Assembly: GCA_030635995.1 (NCBI GenBank)
Contig: DAOVXU010000002.1
Span: 1 to 33,586, forward strand
Reading direction: 5' to 3'
Length of the DNA stretch: 33,586 nucleotides
Source of the DNA: Arcobacter sp.
GTDB taxonomy: Bacteria > Campylobacterota > Campylobacteria > Campylobacterales > Arcobacteraceae
A program made the position numbers and the translations under genes. Positions 1 to 8,367 of this stretch are shown here, piece after piece. Every line of letters begins with the position of its first letter. Position 1 is the stretch's first letter. Under the pieces are notes generated by a model. The model had not been told where the DNA came from. It saw nothing but the letters and a program-made list of their open reading frames with translations, and searched no databases.

Positions 1-1
1 A

Positions 2-883
2 CAAACACTTGATAGTAATTTTGATGTAGAATATAGTGGTGATTTGACAGTTTCAGAGTATGGGTATACTAATGCACCAGAAGCTGCAGTTGGTATTGGT
101 GAGGTACATACTTATAATTTATCAGCTAAACCTTCACCTGATGCTACATTAGATTATAAATTAGTTGTTGATGGAGTAGAAATTATAAGTGATAATTCAG
201 GTGATTTAGATTTATTAATTACTGATATACTAGCTAATGCTAAATTTGTTGCAGAAGGTACAACGACAATTAACACTGTTCAAGTATATAAAGATTCAAA
301 TGGCTACTTGGTATTTAAAAATAATGATGCAAATGAACCATTTACTTCAGTAATAACTATTGATACAAATAATGATGCTTCATATAATGATGATATTAGT
401 TTAAAAAGAAATGCAGATTATAGTGTTAGAGAAGGTACTGGTGCTGAATTTATGGAGATAAAAACTAGAATTGATCAAACCACTTCAAAAAGTAGTATGC
501 AATTAAGACTTGATACTCTTAAGATTTCTGATAGTGCATTTGGGGATTTTTCAGTTGATGAGACAGGATTGATTACTATGAGTCAAGATGGTGCAATGTT
601 TGCAGTTGGTCAAATTGCTATTGCAAAGTTTATTACAAATAGAGGACTTGAACCTATTGGAAATAATCTTCTAAAAGTTACACTTGCTAGTGGTGATCCT
701 ATTTATAATCTTAATAATGATAAAACAGCAGAGATCCAATCAAGTACACTTGAGCTTAGTACAGCTGATCTAAGTGAAAGTTTAGTTAATCTTATGGTAT
801 TTCAAAGAGCTTTTGAAGCAAATGCGAAATCAATCACAACAGCTGATACGATACTGAATACACTTATTCAGTTGAAACGATAG
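2..883 (+). CDS. flgE: Flagellar hook protein FlgE, 3' part only
   Basis: The reading frame is open from the first complete codon at base 2, so the gene begins outside the window; the TTG at 44 is an internal codon, not a start. About 293 residues are visible. The last ~45 residues carry the conserved C-terminal signature of hook/rod axial proteins (SESLVNLMVFQRAFEANAKS, followed by a short helix ending in IQLKR), which forms the inner coiled-coil core of the hook. Upstream are the variable outer domains, rich in Asp, Asn and Thr. FlgE is exported by the flagellar type III apparatus and polymerises outside the cell into the hook. It is first in the visible gene run, 39 bases before the next gene. 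The C-terminal motif alone could fit other axial proteins, but the long variable domain before it fits FlgE best. Confidence 0.88.
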   Translation, partial: QTLDSNFDVEYSGDLTVSEYGYTNAPEAAVGIGEVHTYNLSAKPSPDATLDYKLVVDGVEIISDNSGDLDLLITDILANAKFVAEGTTTINTVQVYKDSNGYLVFKNNDANEPFTSVITIDTNNDASYNDDISLKRNADYSVREGTGAEFMEIKTRIDQTTSKSSMQLRLDTLKISDSAFGDFSVDETGLITMSQDGAMFAVGQIAIAKFITNRGLEPIGNNLLKVTLASGDPIYNLNNDKTAEIQSSTLELSTADLSESLVNLMVFQRAFEANAKSITTADTILNTLIQLKR

Positions 884-922
884 GAGTTTAGTGGTTAGTG
901 GTTAGCTAACCTCTATTTTAAA

Positions 923-1249
923 ATGGATAATATTTTACTCGTATCAATTTTTGGTGTTTTGGCTCTTTATTATTATAGTAGTATGAATGTATACAAATCT
1001 ATGTATAGAAAAATAAAAGAAGAGAAAGAGATGATTGATAGTGCTCATGATAATCGAACTACTGAATTAGATAGATTAGAGAGAAGTTTTAATGATGCTC
1101 TGGAGACTATTCAACACTCTGATGAGAACTTAACAAAAGTTAGAGAAGAGGTTCAAAGAATTAAATTAGCTAATAATGATTTGAAACATAGAAATGAATT
1201 ATTACAAAAAAGAGTTAATGAACTCTACTCTTCTGTTGGGATGATTTAG
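923..1249 (+). CDS. Small membrane-anchored coiled-coil protein, unknown function
   Basis: This 108-residue protein has one N-terminal hydrophobic segment (about residues 2-20). The rest is a long charged helix (about residues 30-105) with heptad-like spacing of Leu/Ile, consistent with a coiled coil. I do not recognise a family. It lies between the hook gene and an exported repeat protein, in the same direction as the flagellar genes, so it may be co-transcribed and motility-related, but that is inference from position. No clear Shine-Dalgarno sequence precedes the ATG. The gap before it holds a short tandem repeat (GTGGTTA twice, 891-904) running into the perfect palindrome GGTTAGCTAACC (900-911). 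Confidence 0.7.
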   Translation: MDNILLVSIFGVLALYYYSSMNVYKSMYRKIKEEKEMIDSAHDNRTTELDRLERSFNDALETIQHSDENLTKVREEVQRIKLANNDLKHRNELLQKRVNELYSSVGMI

Positions 1250-1301
1250 ATAATTATGAATTTTGAATTATAAATGTTGAATTGGGAGATATAAATCAAG
1301 A

Positions 1302-3317
1302 ATGAAGAACTTACTATATATTGTAATTTTATGTTCTCTTTTATTTGGAGCTAAAGAGTCTTATATTTATGAATCTCAACCTAATGTAATTTTTAATTAT
1401 GATAAATTAACCCAAAAAGAACGTTCTATTGCTTTACAAGTTGATTTTAACAATGCAGTATTATATTTAGAACAAAAAAAATATCTACAGGCGATAAGAT
1501 TATTTAAAAAAACTGCTAAAATACTTAAAATTCCATCTTTCTTAAATATAGGTATTGCTTATTATAAATTGGATTCTATAAATAATGCTTATCTTTATCT
1601 AAAAAAGATATATGATGTTAAAGAAGCAGCCTCTCAAGATGTATATTCATATATTAGTTCCTCTTATTATCTTTATTTAATAACAAATGATAGAAAATAT
1701 ATCACAACGATATTAGATGTTGTAAAAACCATTAAAAAAAAGAAAATCTCTTCTCATGTAAAAAGACTTGTTGCTGATACTTATATTTTATTAAAAGAGT
1801 ATGAAAAAGCTATAAGAATAATAAAAACTATGAAAGATAAAGATCTTTTAAAACTAGCTCTTTTATATATTAAAACAAAAGATTATGTGATGGCTGATAT
1901 AAATTTACAAAAAGCATATGAAAATACTAAAAATGATAAGATGATGAATAAAATATTATGGTTACAAGTATTTAGAGATCTTAAAGCGAATGATACAGTA
2001 AAAATACAAGATCATATTGATGTTATTATTAGTAGAAAAAAGATTTTTAATGCAAATAGAAAGATGCCATTAAAAATATATTTTAATAAAGATAAATACA
2101 GTTCAGAGCAATATTTTAATAGAGTTGTAAAATTTTCGCAAGATAGAAAAATTGATATGATATTTTATTTTGCACCATTTATTTTTGTAGATAAAAAAGA
2201 GATATATAATGATTCTTCATTTGGTTTTGTATTAAAAAATCAACAAAATATAAACTCTTTAGATATGATGATAGAATATAATAAAAAGTTTATAGATATA
2301 GTAAAAGATGACCCTATAATAAGGGTTAATAAATTACAAAAGATAGTTGATGAAAAATATGATACTAAATCGTATGAGTATTATAATCTAGCTGTTAGTT
2401 ATGCTCAAATTGATAACTTTAGTAGTGCTTATAAATACTTTAAAAAAGCCTATGATCTAAACCATGCAAATAAATTGTATAGTGCTATGGCATTGATTAG
2501 TGCTAAGAGAGCTGATATAGATATTTCTAAAGTTATAGAAAAAAAAATAAGTCAGAATTTGCTAGCTAAAGGTGGTGAATATCCATATTTAGGTAAATAT
2601 ATATATAAATTAATCTATAATCCAAAATATAAATTAAATCCAAGAAAACTTACTAATATATCTAAAAGATCTATTTTTTTAAGAGCATTGTATTTTCTTG
2701 AGCATATTAATGAAAATGGAATAAATGAAGATGAACCACTTTTAAAAGCTGATGTAAAAGATCCTTTAGTATTTTTATTTAGAGAGTTGGTAAAATTAAA
2801 AGATGAGAGTAGATATAATTATATCTCAAGGCTTCAAGACACTATACCTAAAGTTTATAATGATTATTTTTTAAAAGGTCCATTAATCATAACTCAATAT
2901 TATATTGATCTCTTAAAAGGATTGGGTATATTTGATAGGGTTGATTTTCATATTAAAGGGGAAATATCCCCTACATATTTAAGAACAAAAGCTTTAGTTC
3001 AACTTTATGATGGTTATCCAGTACAAAGTATAAAAATACTTGAGCATTTGCAAGAAAAATATAACCTAAATGATAAATATACTTCATATTTAATAATTGC
3101 TTCTTTTTTAAGGGCTAATGATTATAGTAATGCAAGTGCAACTTTAGGAATGCTAGAGTTTGAATTGAATGATAATGATGCAAAATTTTTAAATGGTGTA
3201 CAGCTACTTCAAAGTTTAAAATTAAATAGTGCAAGACGAGCATTTAAAAATAAATATAAAGGTTTTTTAATAGATTTTAAACTTGAAGGTTTTGATGATT
3301 ATTTAGAGTCTTTATAA
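1302..3317 (+). CDS. Exported helical-repeat (TPR-like) protein of the flagellar cluster
   Basis: This 671-residue protein starts with a typical signal peptide (hydrophobic core about residues 4-16, ending around FGAKES). It is followed by repeated Lys/Tyr-rich helix pairs of TPR character, for example near residues 50-100 (two segments with LEQKKYLQAIRLFKK-like spacing), 160-200 and 365-400 (a TPR-like unit ending in YKYFKKAYDLNHANK). A GGAGAT site lies about 12 bases before the ATG. It should act in the periplasm or at the outer membrane. Campylobacterota motors carry extra periplasmic scaffold proteins built from such repeats (PflA, PflB), and the position inside a flagellar cluster makes this a candidate for that type of part. 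I cannot assign it to a named family by sequence alone. A second protein of similar size and build lies at 14004-16001. Confidence 0.75.
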   Translation: MKNLLYIVILCSLLFGAKESYIYESQPNVIFNYDKLTQKERSIALQVDFNNAVLYLEQKKYLQAIRLFKKTAKILKIPSFLNIGIAYYKLDSINNAYLYLKKIYDVKEAASQDVYSYISSSYYLYLITNDRKYITTILDVVKTIKKKKISSHVKRLVADTYILLKEYEKAIRIIKTMKDKDLLKLALLYIKTKDYVMADINLQKAYENTKNDKMMNKILWLQVFRDLKANDTVKIQDHIDVIISRKKIFNANRKMPLKIYFNKDKYSSEQYFNRVVKFSQDRKIDMIFYFAPFIFVDKKEIYNDSSFGFVLKNQQNINSLDMMIEYNKKFIDIVKDDPIIRVNKLQKIVDEKYDTKSYEYYNLAVSYAQIDNFSSAYKYFKKAYDLNHANKLYSAMALISAKRADIDISKVIEKKISQNLLAKGGEYPYLGKYIYKLIYNPKYKLNPRKLTNISKRSIFLRALYFLEHINENGINEDEPLLKADVKDPLVFLFRELVKLKDESRYNYISRLQDTIPKVYNDYFLKGPLIITQYYIDLLKGLGIFDRVDFHIKGEISPTYLRTKALVQLYDGYPVQSIKILEHLQEKYNLNDKYTSYLIIASFLRANDYSNASATLGMLEFELNDNDAKFLNGVQLLQSLKLNSARRAFKNKYKGFLIDFKLEGFDDYLESL

Positions 3318-3345
3318 TAATTTATCATATAAAGATAAAGTGTGA

Positions 3346-3351
3346 TATAAT
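3346..3351 (+). promoter_or_regulatory. Candidate -10 element before the flaG-like gene
   Basis: TATAAT lies 26 bases before the flaG-like ATG, in a 60-base AT-rich gap that follows the TPR gene. Sigma-70 promoters of this lineage depend mainly on the -10 box, so an internal promoter for the flaG-fliY-mot segment is plausible. No good -35 box is visible, and TATAAT-like strings are common by chance in DNA this AT-rich. Confidence 0.35.
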
Positions 3352-3377
3352 AATTTAGATTTTATAAGGAGTATTTT

Positions 3378-3695
3378 ATGCAACTTGGTAGATTTGAGAT
3401 GATGGATCAATCTAAACTTGAGTATATTGAAAAAATCTCTAAAATAGAAACTATAGATAAACAACATACAATAGTTGAAGATGAAAAGTACAAAGAACTA
3501 GAAGAGGGCATGCGTCCACAAAAAAAGAATGAAGTTCTTTTAGATAATGTAAAATTTGGATTTGATAATGAAACAAAAGAATTTTTTGTAAGAGTTACAA
3601 ATGATGGTGTAGAGTATCAGTATCCAACTGATCAGATGATGAGATTAAAAATGCAACTAAATGAAAGTTTAGAAGAGCAATTAAAAAAAGTATAA
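3378..3695 (+). CDS. flaG: FlaG-like flagellar protein
   Basis: The protein has 105 residues. The second half follows the FlaG pattern: a beta-hairpin (VKFGFDNETKEFFVRVTNDG) and then a Tyr-Pro/Thr-Asp-Gln stretch leading into an amphipathic helix. FlaG proteins affect filament length or assembly in several bacteria, and in Campylobacter and Helicobacter they sit near filament genes. The first half is charged and low in structure, as usual for the family. The start is supported by AAGGAG about 7 bases upstream of the ATG. The gene precedes fliY by 12 bases. The match is to a divergent member, so the family name is probable rather than certain. Confidence 0.62.
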   Translation: MQLGRFEMMDQSKLEYIEKISKIETIDKQHTIVEDEKYKELEEGMRPQKKNEVLLDNVKFGFDNETKEFFVRVTNDGVEYQYPTDQMMRLKMQLNESLEEQLKKV

Positions 3696-3707
3696 AGGAA
3701 ATAGTAA

Positions 3708-4583
3708 TTGGCATCAGATATATCAAGTATTATACAAAATGAATTAATAAATACATTTGAAAGTTTACTGTCATTAGAATCAACTGTAGATGATATAGGT
3801 TTATCATCTAAAGATGATATTAGTGATGAACAATGTGTAAAGGTAACTGCTGAGTTAAAATCAAAAGATTTACAAAGTACTTGGCATTTCTTTTTACCAA
3901 CATTGATTGCAACAAAGTTTGAATATTATATGTTAGGTGAAATTGGGGATCTTAAAGCATCTTTAGATGATGAGATTGTAGATGCTACTAAAGAGATTAT
4001 ATCAACGATTGGAGGAAGTTTAAGTACTTCAATTGATGCACAAGCTTTTGATGATATCTCTAAAGTTCAATTTTCAATTCAAGATGCAACCATAGTTCAA
4101 GGGTCTAAATTAGAAAATTATGATAATCTATTTAAAATAAATTTAACTTTTAATGGTGAACAATTAAATTTATTTATACAGTTTGATGAGCCAATTTTAG
4201 AATTTTTAGGAAAAATTGTTTCTGGTGAAAATATACTTACAGAAGAAGAGGAAGCTGAGGCTGAAGCTGAATCTTCAGGACCAGTTGCTATTGGTACGGC
4301 TTCATCTATATTATCTTTACTAGGGGAAGAATCTACTGAAAATTTAAAGTTATTATTTGGTGTAAATTTAAGATTTAGTGTTAGGCTTGGCGTAAAAACA
4401 TTTCTTTTAAAAGATATAGTAAATTGGGATGTAGGTCAAATAATAGAATTAGAACAGATGGTAAATGAGCCTTTAGATATTCTTGTTAATGGTATGAAGG
4501 TTGGAGAGGGTGAAGCTGTAATAGTTGAAGGTAGATTTGGTGTAAAAATTAAATATATTGGCGAAAAGAAGATAGAGATATAA
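3708..4583 (+). CDS. fliY: Flagellar motor switch protein FliY (CheC-like + FliN domains)
   Basis: The length of 291 residues matches FliY of Helicobacter. Residues 1 to ~175 form a CheC/FliM-middle-like domain. Residues ~178-190 are an acidic linker (EEEEAEAEAE). Residues ~205-291 are a FliN-type SpoA domain, seen in the segment from LLFGVNLRF through the VNEPLDILVNG core to the final IKYIGEKK. FliY belongs to the cytoplasmic C-ring, which sets rotation direction and couples to export. The TTG start is preferred because AAGGA lies 8 bases upstream and the frame has no better ATG. The E-x2-N phosphatase signature of true CheC proteins is not evident: the equivalent helix reads DATKEIISTIGG. 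It lies 11 bases before motA. Confidence 0.88.
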   Translation: MASDISSIIQNELINTFESLLSLESTVDDIGLSSKDDISDEQCVKVTAELKSKDLQSTWHFFLPTLIATKFEYYMLGEIGDLKASLDDEIVDATKEIISTIGGSLSTSIDAQAFDDISKVQFSIQDATIVQGSKLENYDNLFKINLTFNGEQLNLFIQFDEPILEFLGKIVSGENILTEEEEAEAEAESSGPVAIGTASSILSLLGEESTENLKLLFGVNLRFSVRLGVKTFLLKDIVNWDVGQIIELEQMVNEPLDILVNGMKVGEGEAVIVEGRFGVKIKYIGEKKIEI

Positions 4584-4594
4584 AAAGGTAAGTT

Positions 4595-5350
4595 ATGGAT
4601 AAAACGACCGCAGGTGGAGTTGCTGGAGTTTGGGGACTTGTAGCATTAGCTATTGTTTTAGGTGGTGCTGGATTTGGAGCATATGTTGATATCCCATCTG
4701 TTATTATTGTATTTGGAGGAACAGCTGCTGTTACTGCTGGTCAATTTGAGGCTGCTGCTTTAAAGCAAATGGGTAAAGCAATGGGAGTTGCTTTTAATGA
4801 AGTTAAAGTTGAAACTACACCAGAACTTATTGAAAAGATTATCCATTATGCAACAGAGATTAAGAAAAATGGTGTTATGCAAATGGAACAACAAATTATG
4901 GATGAACTAAATCCATTTTTTAAAGAAGCATTTGCTTTACTTGTAGACAATACAAAGCCAGATGTATTAGAAGCTTTAATGGAAACTAAAATGGAACATA
5001 TGGAGGGTCGTCATAAAACTATGATATCTATTTTTGGTAATATTGGTGGAAGTGCTGGATCAATGGGTATGATTGGTACTCTTGTAGGACTTGTAGCAAT
5101 GCTGGCAAACCTTTCAGATCCTTCAGCTGTTGGACCTGCTATGGCTGTTGCACTTCTTACAACTATGTATGGTGCATTGATTGGTACGGCAATTGCTGGT
5201 ATTATAGAATCAAAATTGGAACAAAAAAATAGTGTAGAGATGATAGCAAATCAAATTACTATTCATGGTGCAAGTATGATTGCATCTGGGGAATCAATTG
5301 GGAATATTAAAATGAAATTAAATGCAATACTTCCAGTAGAGGAAGAGTAG
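4595..5350 (+). CDS. motA: Flagellar stator protein MotA (PomA-like)
   Basis: This 251-residue membrane protein has the MotA/PomA layout: two N-terminal hydrophobic segments (about residues 8-27 and 31-50), a cytoplasmic charged region (about 55-140) that contacts FliG, and two further segments (about 145-170 and 178-203), the first beginning near GNIGGSAGSMGMIGTLVGLV. It forms a pentamer around two MotB subunits and conducts ions to drive rotation. Length and residue pattern are closer to the shorter PomA type than to the ~295-residue E. coli MotA. It stands 3 bases before motB, so the pair is surely co-translated. Confidence 0.93.
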   Translation: MDKTTAGGVAGVWGLVALAIVLGGAGFGAYVDIPSVIIVFGGTAAVTAGQFEAAALKQMGKAMGVAFNEVKVETTPELIEKIIHYATEIKKNGVMQMEQQIMDELNPFFKEAFALLVDNTKPDVLEALMETKMEHMEGRHKTMISIFGNIGGSAGSMGMIGTLVGLVAMLANLSDPSAVGPAMAVALLTTMYGALIGTAIAGIIESKLEQKNSVEMIANQITIHGASMIASGESIGNIKMKLNAILPVEEE

Positions 5351-5353
5351 GCA

Positions 5354-6148
5354 ATGGCTAAAGATAAGTGTCCTGATTGTCCTAAGTGTTTACCTGGTTG
5401 GCTAGTTCAATTTGGAGATCTTATGTCACTTCTACTTTGTTTTTTTATCCTTTTATTATCTATGGCAACAATGGATAAAAAGAAAGTTGAAGAATATTTT
5501 GAGATTATGAAAAGAAGTATGGGATTTTTAGAAGGTGCAGCAGATACAGCAGCAGCTTCCAAAGAGAGTTTATCAAAAGATCATAGAGATTCTAGTGAAG
5601 CAGGAAATCAAGGTGATATGGGTGGTGGAAATGATTATGGAGAATTTACCCAAGAGGTTGAAGATTTAGCAAATGAATATAATGATACAAATGATGCAAG
5701 TAAAGATGATGAAGTAACATTAACAATAAAAAATAATAATGAATTTTCTATGGATATACCATCATCACTTATGTTTGATGAGGGTAGTTATAAAATTAAT
5801 AATATTCAAGCAAAAAGATTTATAAGAAAAATTGCTAGAGTTATAAGAACTATGTCTGATGGGATGGATATTGAGATTATTGGATATTCAAGTGTTGGTG
5901 AGGTAAATAGTGGAGATATACCAAGGGATAGTTGGGATATATCTGCATTAAGGTCTATTGAAATAGTAAAAGAACTTATTAAAAATAAGATTGAACCATC
6001 AAGGCTTAAAGTAGCTGCATTTGGCTCTTATAGACCAAAAAGTGATGACTATAATGCAAATAGACGAGTTGAATTGAAATTTAGATCTACAGGTTATGAA
6101 GAGAATGAATTTGGAAATGAAAACTTTTTTGATAGAATTGATAAATAG
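5354..6148 (+). CDS. motB: Flagellar stator protein MotB (PomB-like)
   Basis: This 264-residue protein has a short cytoplasmic tail, one membrane helix (about residues 14-37) and a C-terminal OmpA-like peptidoglycan-binding domain (about residues 130-250; note DIEIIGYSS and NRRVELKF). Asp22 in the segment VQFGDLMSLLL is the expected ion-carrying residue. The helix sequence, with LMSLLLCFFILLLS, resembles PomB (sodium type) more than E. coli MotB. The tail contains Cys6, Cys9 and Cys12 spaced as CxxCxxC; Cys-containing tails also occur in PomB. A plug/linker region rich in Asp, Gly and Ser lies at about 60-115. Ion choice cannot be proven from sequence. Confidence 0.93.
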   Translation: MAKDKCPDCPKCLPGWLVQFGDLMSLLLCFFILLLSMATMDKKKVEEYFEIMKRSMGFLEGAADTAAASKESLSKDHRDSSEAGNQGDMGGGNDYGEFTQEVEDLANEYNDTNDASKDDEVTLTIKNNNEFSMDIPSSLMFDEGSYKINNIQAKRFIRKIARVIRTMSDGMDIEIIGYSSVGEVNSGDIPRDSWDISALRSIEIVKELIKNKIEPSRLKVAAFGSYRPKSDDYNANRRVELKFRSTGYEENEFGNENFFDRIDK

Positions 6149-6157
6149 GGGTAATTT

Positions 6158-6448
6158 ATGGAGATGTTAAGTGCTAATGTAGATATTTCAATGTTAAACC
6201 AAAAAAAATATGAGAATATTGACTCAAAAAATATGAAAAAAGATGATTTAAAATCTGCGTGTGATAATTTTGAATCATTTTTTATGCAACAATTACTTGA
6301 TATATCTTTAAAAAATACAAATGTTGCAGGTGATAATACAGGTAGTGATATTATTAAAGGTATGTATACAGAGAATTTATCAAAACAAAGTGCAGGGACA
6401 CTTGGGATTAGTGATATTTTATATAAATTTTTAAGTGAAAAAAGGTAA
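6158..6448 (+). CDS. flgJ: Rod-binding protein, FlgJ N-terminal domain only
   Basis: This 96-residue protein matches the N-terminal rod-capping part of FlgJ: residues ~25-90 include ACDNFESFFMQQLLD and a helix ending LSKQSAGTLGISDIL. The C-terminal muramidase domain of enterobacterial FlgJ is absent, as is normal in this lineage, where a separate enzyme opens the peptidoglycan. TAGGGG stands about 8 bases before the ATG. It lies 9 bases after motB and 5 before the next gene. An ORF overlapping it on the opposite strand is a shadow. Confidence 0.85.
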   Translation: MEMLSANVDISMLNQKKYENIDSKNMKKDDLKSACDNFESFFMQQLLDISLKNTNVAGDNTGSDIIKGMYTENLSKQSAGTLGISDILYKFLSEKR

Positions 6449-6453
6449 TTAAG

Positions 6454-6831
6454 ATGATAACTAATCAAGTAAATAAGATGATAGATATGGCAGTATCTTT
6501 AAAAGAAGCTATAAAAGAAGATATAGAAGATGTTAAGATGGCAAATCATGAAAAACTTTTAGATAGAAATGAGATAAAATTGGAGCTTATGCAAAATATT
6601 AGTAATGCTCATCAAGAGCTAAATGAGCTTTTAGCTACTGCTATGCAAAATGGGGAAGATATAAATGATTATAGAGATATTGTTAATAATTTGGAAGAAC
6701 ATTTAAGAGAATTATATGATTTAAATGGGAAATTAGCATCTATAGTTTTACCTGTAAAACAGATGTATAAGCAGATAATAGATGATATTACACTTGTAAA
6801 TGGTGGTTCACTTTTTGAGGTAACTGCATAG
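6454..6831 (+). CDS. flgN: FlgN-like export chaperone
   Basis: This 125-residue, almost wholly helical, acidic protein resembles FlgN in size, charge pattern and heptad-like Leu/Ile spacing through residues 8-110. FlgN is the cytoplasmic chaperone for the hook-junction proteins FlgK and FlgL, and flgL lies further down this cluster. FlgN sequences are weakly conserved, so the call rests on size, helicity and a position just after flgJ. Its stop codon overlaps the GTG start of the next gene. Confidence 0.6.
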   Translation: MITNQVNKMIDMAVSLKEAIKEDIEDVKMANHEKLLDRNEIKLELMQNISNAHQELNELLATAMQNGEDINDYRDIVNNLEEHLRELYDLNGKLASIVLPVKQMYKQIIDDITLVNGGSLFEVTA

Positions 6832-7217
6832 TGAGATTTATAGTTTTTCTTTTTTTAATTATTTTTTCTGCTAATGCTACAGAGATTCTTGTAAGTGATA
6901 AAAATATTAGATATCAAGAGATTCTGGATTATGATAATTTATCAATTAGTACAACTGAAAAAAGAGTTAGATGTGAGATGTTTGATAAAAATAATTTATT
7001 AAATACAACATATCAAGCCAAACATTACATTCTCAAGGGAAAACCTATTTGTATTAAAGATGTACAAGTGGTGAAAAAAAATAAGATTCGGTATGATTTT
7101 GGAAATATTGTAATAGAGCGAAATGGAAAAGTTATTGGGGAAAATAAAAAGTATATTAGAGTTAAAAATATTGATGGAACAATCGATAAGATCTATAAAA
7201 ATGGACAGTTAAAATGA
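6831..7217 (+). CDS. Small exported protein, unknown function
   Basis: This 128-residue protein has an N-terminal signal peptide (residues 1-16, ending ...IIFSANA). The mature part of about 110 residues is rich in beta-forming residues, Lys and Ile, with two cysteines (near residues 44 and 70) that could form a disulphide. The GTG start overlaps the stop of the flgN-like gene and its own end overlaps the flhF start by 4 bases (ATGA), so it is translationally coupled on both sides. I do not recognise a family. A periplasmic flagellar role is inferred only from this coupling. Confidence 0.7.
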   Translation: MRFIVFLFLIIFSANATEILVSDKNIRYQEILDYDNLSISTTEKRVRCEMFDKNNLLNTTYQAKHYILKGKPICIKDVQVVKKNKIRYDFGNIVIERNGKVIGENKKYIRVKNIDGTIDKIYKNGQLK

Positions 7218-8359
7218 ATATGTTATCTTTTTTAGGTGAAACACCTACACATGCTCTACGAAAAGCTCAAGAGGAGTGTGGAGAGGATGCTATTGTAATC
7301 TCTACTAAAAAAATATCTAATAAGGGTAAAGGTAGTAAAGATATGTATGAGATCCTTGTGGGTCTTGAAGATGAAACACATGCTCAAGCTGTAAAACAAA
7401 GGCTTCAATTATCTTCACAAAACAATGAAAAAAAAGTTGATGCTCAATTTTATGATTTTAGAGCAGAAATTTTACAGATGCAAGATGAATTAAAAAAAGT
7501 CCAAAAATCACTTTGGGAACCAAAAAGTAAATTGTATGATTTGGTAATACCTTCAGAATTTATAGATATTTATGCTTTATTTGAAAAAAATGAATTTGAT
7601 GAAGAGATGACTTATACTATTTTAAAGAAAACTATAACTCAACTTCCTCTTGCTATGAAATCAAATGAGAAAAAAATAAAGGATTTTTTCAAATTAATCT
7701 TAAGAAGAATTATCCCTATAAAATATGAAGTACCAGCTCGTGTTCATCAAAGAAAAGTGATGATGTTTGTTGGTCCAACAGGTGTAGGTAAAACAACAAC
7801 TATTGCTAAACTTGCAGCTAGATACGCTTATAAAATGGGTGTTGATTATAAAGTTGGTATTATCACTTTAGATTCTTTTAGGGTTGGTGCTATTGAACAA
7901 CTTAAAGCTTATACAAATATTATGAGGATACCTTTAGAGGTTGTAAAAAAATCTGAAGATTTAGTTGAAGCACTTTTACGACTTCAAGATTGTCATTATA
8001 TTTTAATAGATACAGCTGGTAGTAGTCAATATGATGCTGATAAAATAGAGATAATAAATAAATATCAAAATAGATTAAAAGATATAAATATTGAAAAGAT
8101 GTTAGTTTTACCTGCAAATATAAAAAGGACTGATCTTCTTGAAATTTATGACCATTATTCAATATTAGGGATCAATAATTTAATTCTTACAAAACTAGAT
8201 GAAACTAAAAGTTTTGGTAATATTATATCATTTGCATATAAAGTTAAAAAATCAATTGCATATCTTTCAATTGGACAAAATGTGCCAGATGATTTGGTGT
8301 GTGCTGATGACAGTTATCTTATTGATTGTTTTATGAATTTATCTATAACTAAAAAGTAA
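7214..8359 (+). CDS. flhF: Flagellar placement GTPase FlhF
   Basis: This 381-residue SRP-type GTPase sets where the flagellum forms at the pole. Residues 1-~55 form the N-terminal region typical of FlhF (SFLGETPTHALRKAQEECG). The G domain follows, with P-loop GPTGVGKTT at 187-195, the LDSFRVGAIEQLK segment, DTAGSSQYD, and the specificity motif TKLDETKSFG. The middle B domain (about 70-180) is mostly charged helices. The ATG at 7214 overlaps the previous gene's stop; the ATG two codons later is an equally possible start. FlhG follows after 8 bases, the usual partner that stimulates its GTPase activity. Confidence 0.95.
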   Translation: MNMLSFLGETPTHALRKAQEECGEDAIVISTKKISNKGKGSKDMYEILVGLEDETHAQAVKQRLQLSSQNNEKKVDAQFYDFRAEILQMQDELKKVQKSLWEPKSKLYDLVIPSEFIDIYALFEKNEFDEEMTYTILKKTITQLPLAMKSNEKKIKDFFKLILRRIIPIKYEVPARVHQRKVMMFVGPTGVGKTTTIAKLAARYAYKMGVDYKVGIITLDSFRVGAIEQLKAYTNIMRIPLEVVKKSEDLVEALLRLQDCHYILIDTAGSSQYDADKIEIINKYQNRLKDINIEKMLVLPANIKRTDLLEIYDHYSILGINNLILTKLDETKSFGNIISFAYKVKKSIAYLSIGQNVPDDLVCADDSYLIDCFMNLSITKK

Positions 8360-8367
8360 TATAGTAT

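Noticed and set aside
891-911. GTGGTTA tandem repeat and GGTTAGCTAACC palindrome after flgE
   Set aside because: Real in the sequence, but too short to call an operator or terminator: no T run follows and no other copies were noticed in the window.
6094-6468. 124-codon ORF on the - strand
   Set aside because: It lies wholly opposite the end of motB and the flgJ-like gene, has no family features, and reads as a low-complexity shadow.
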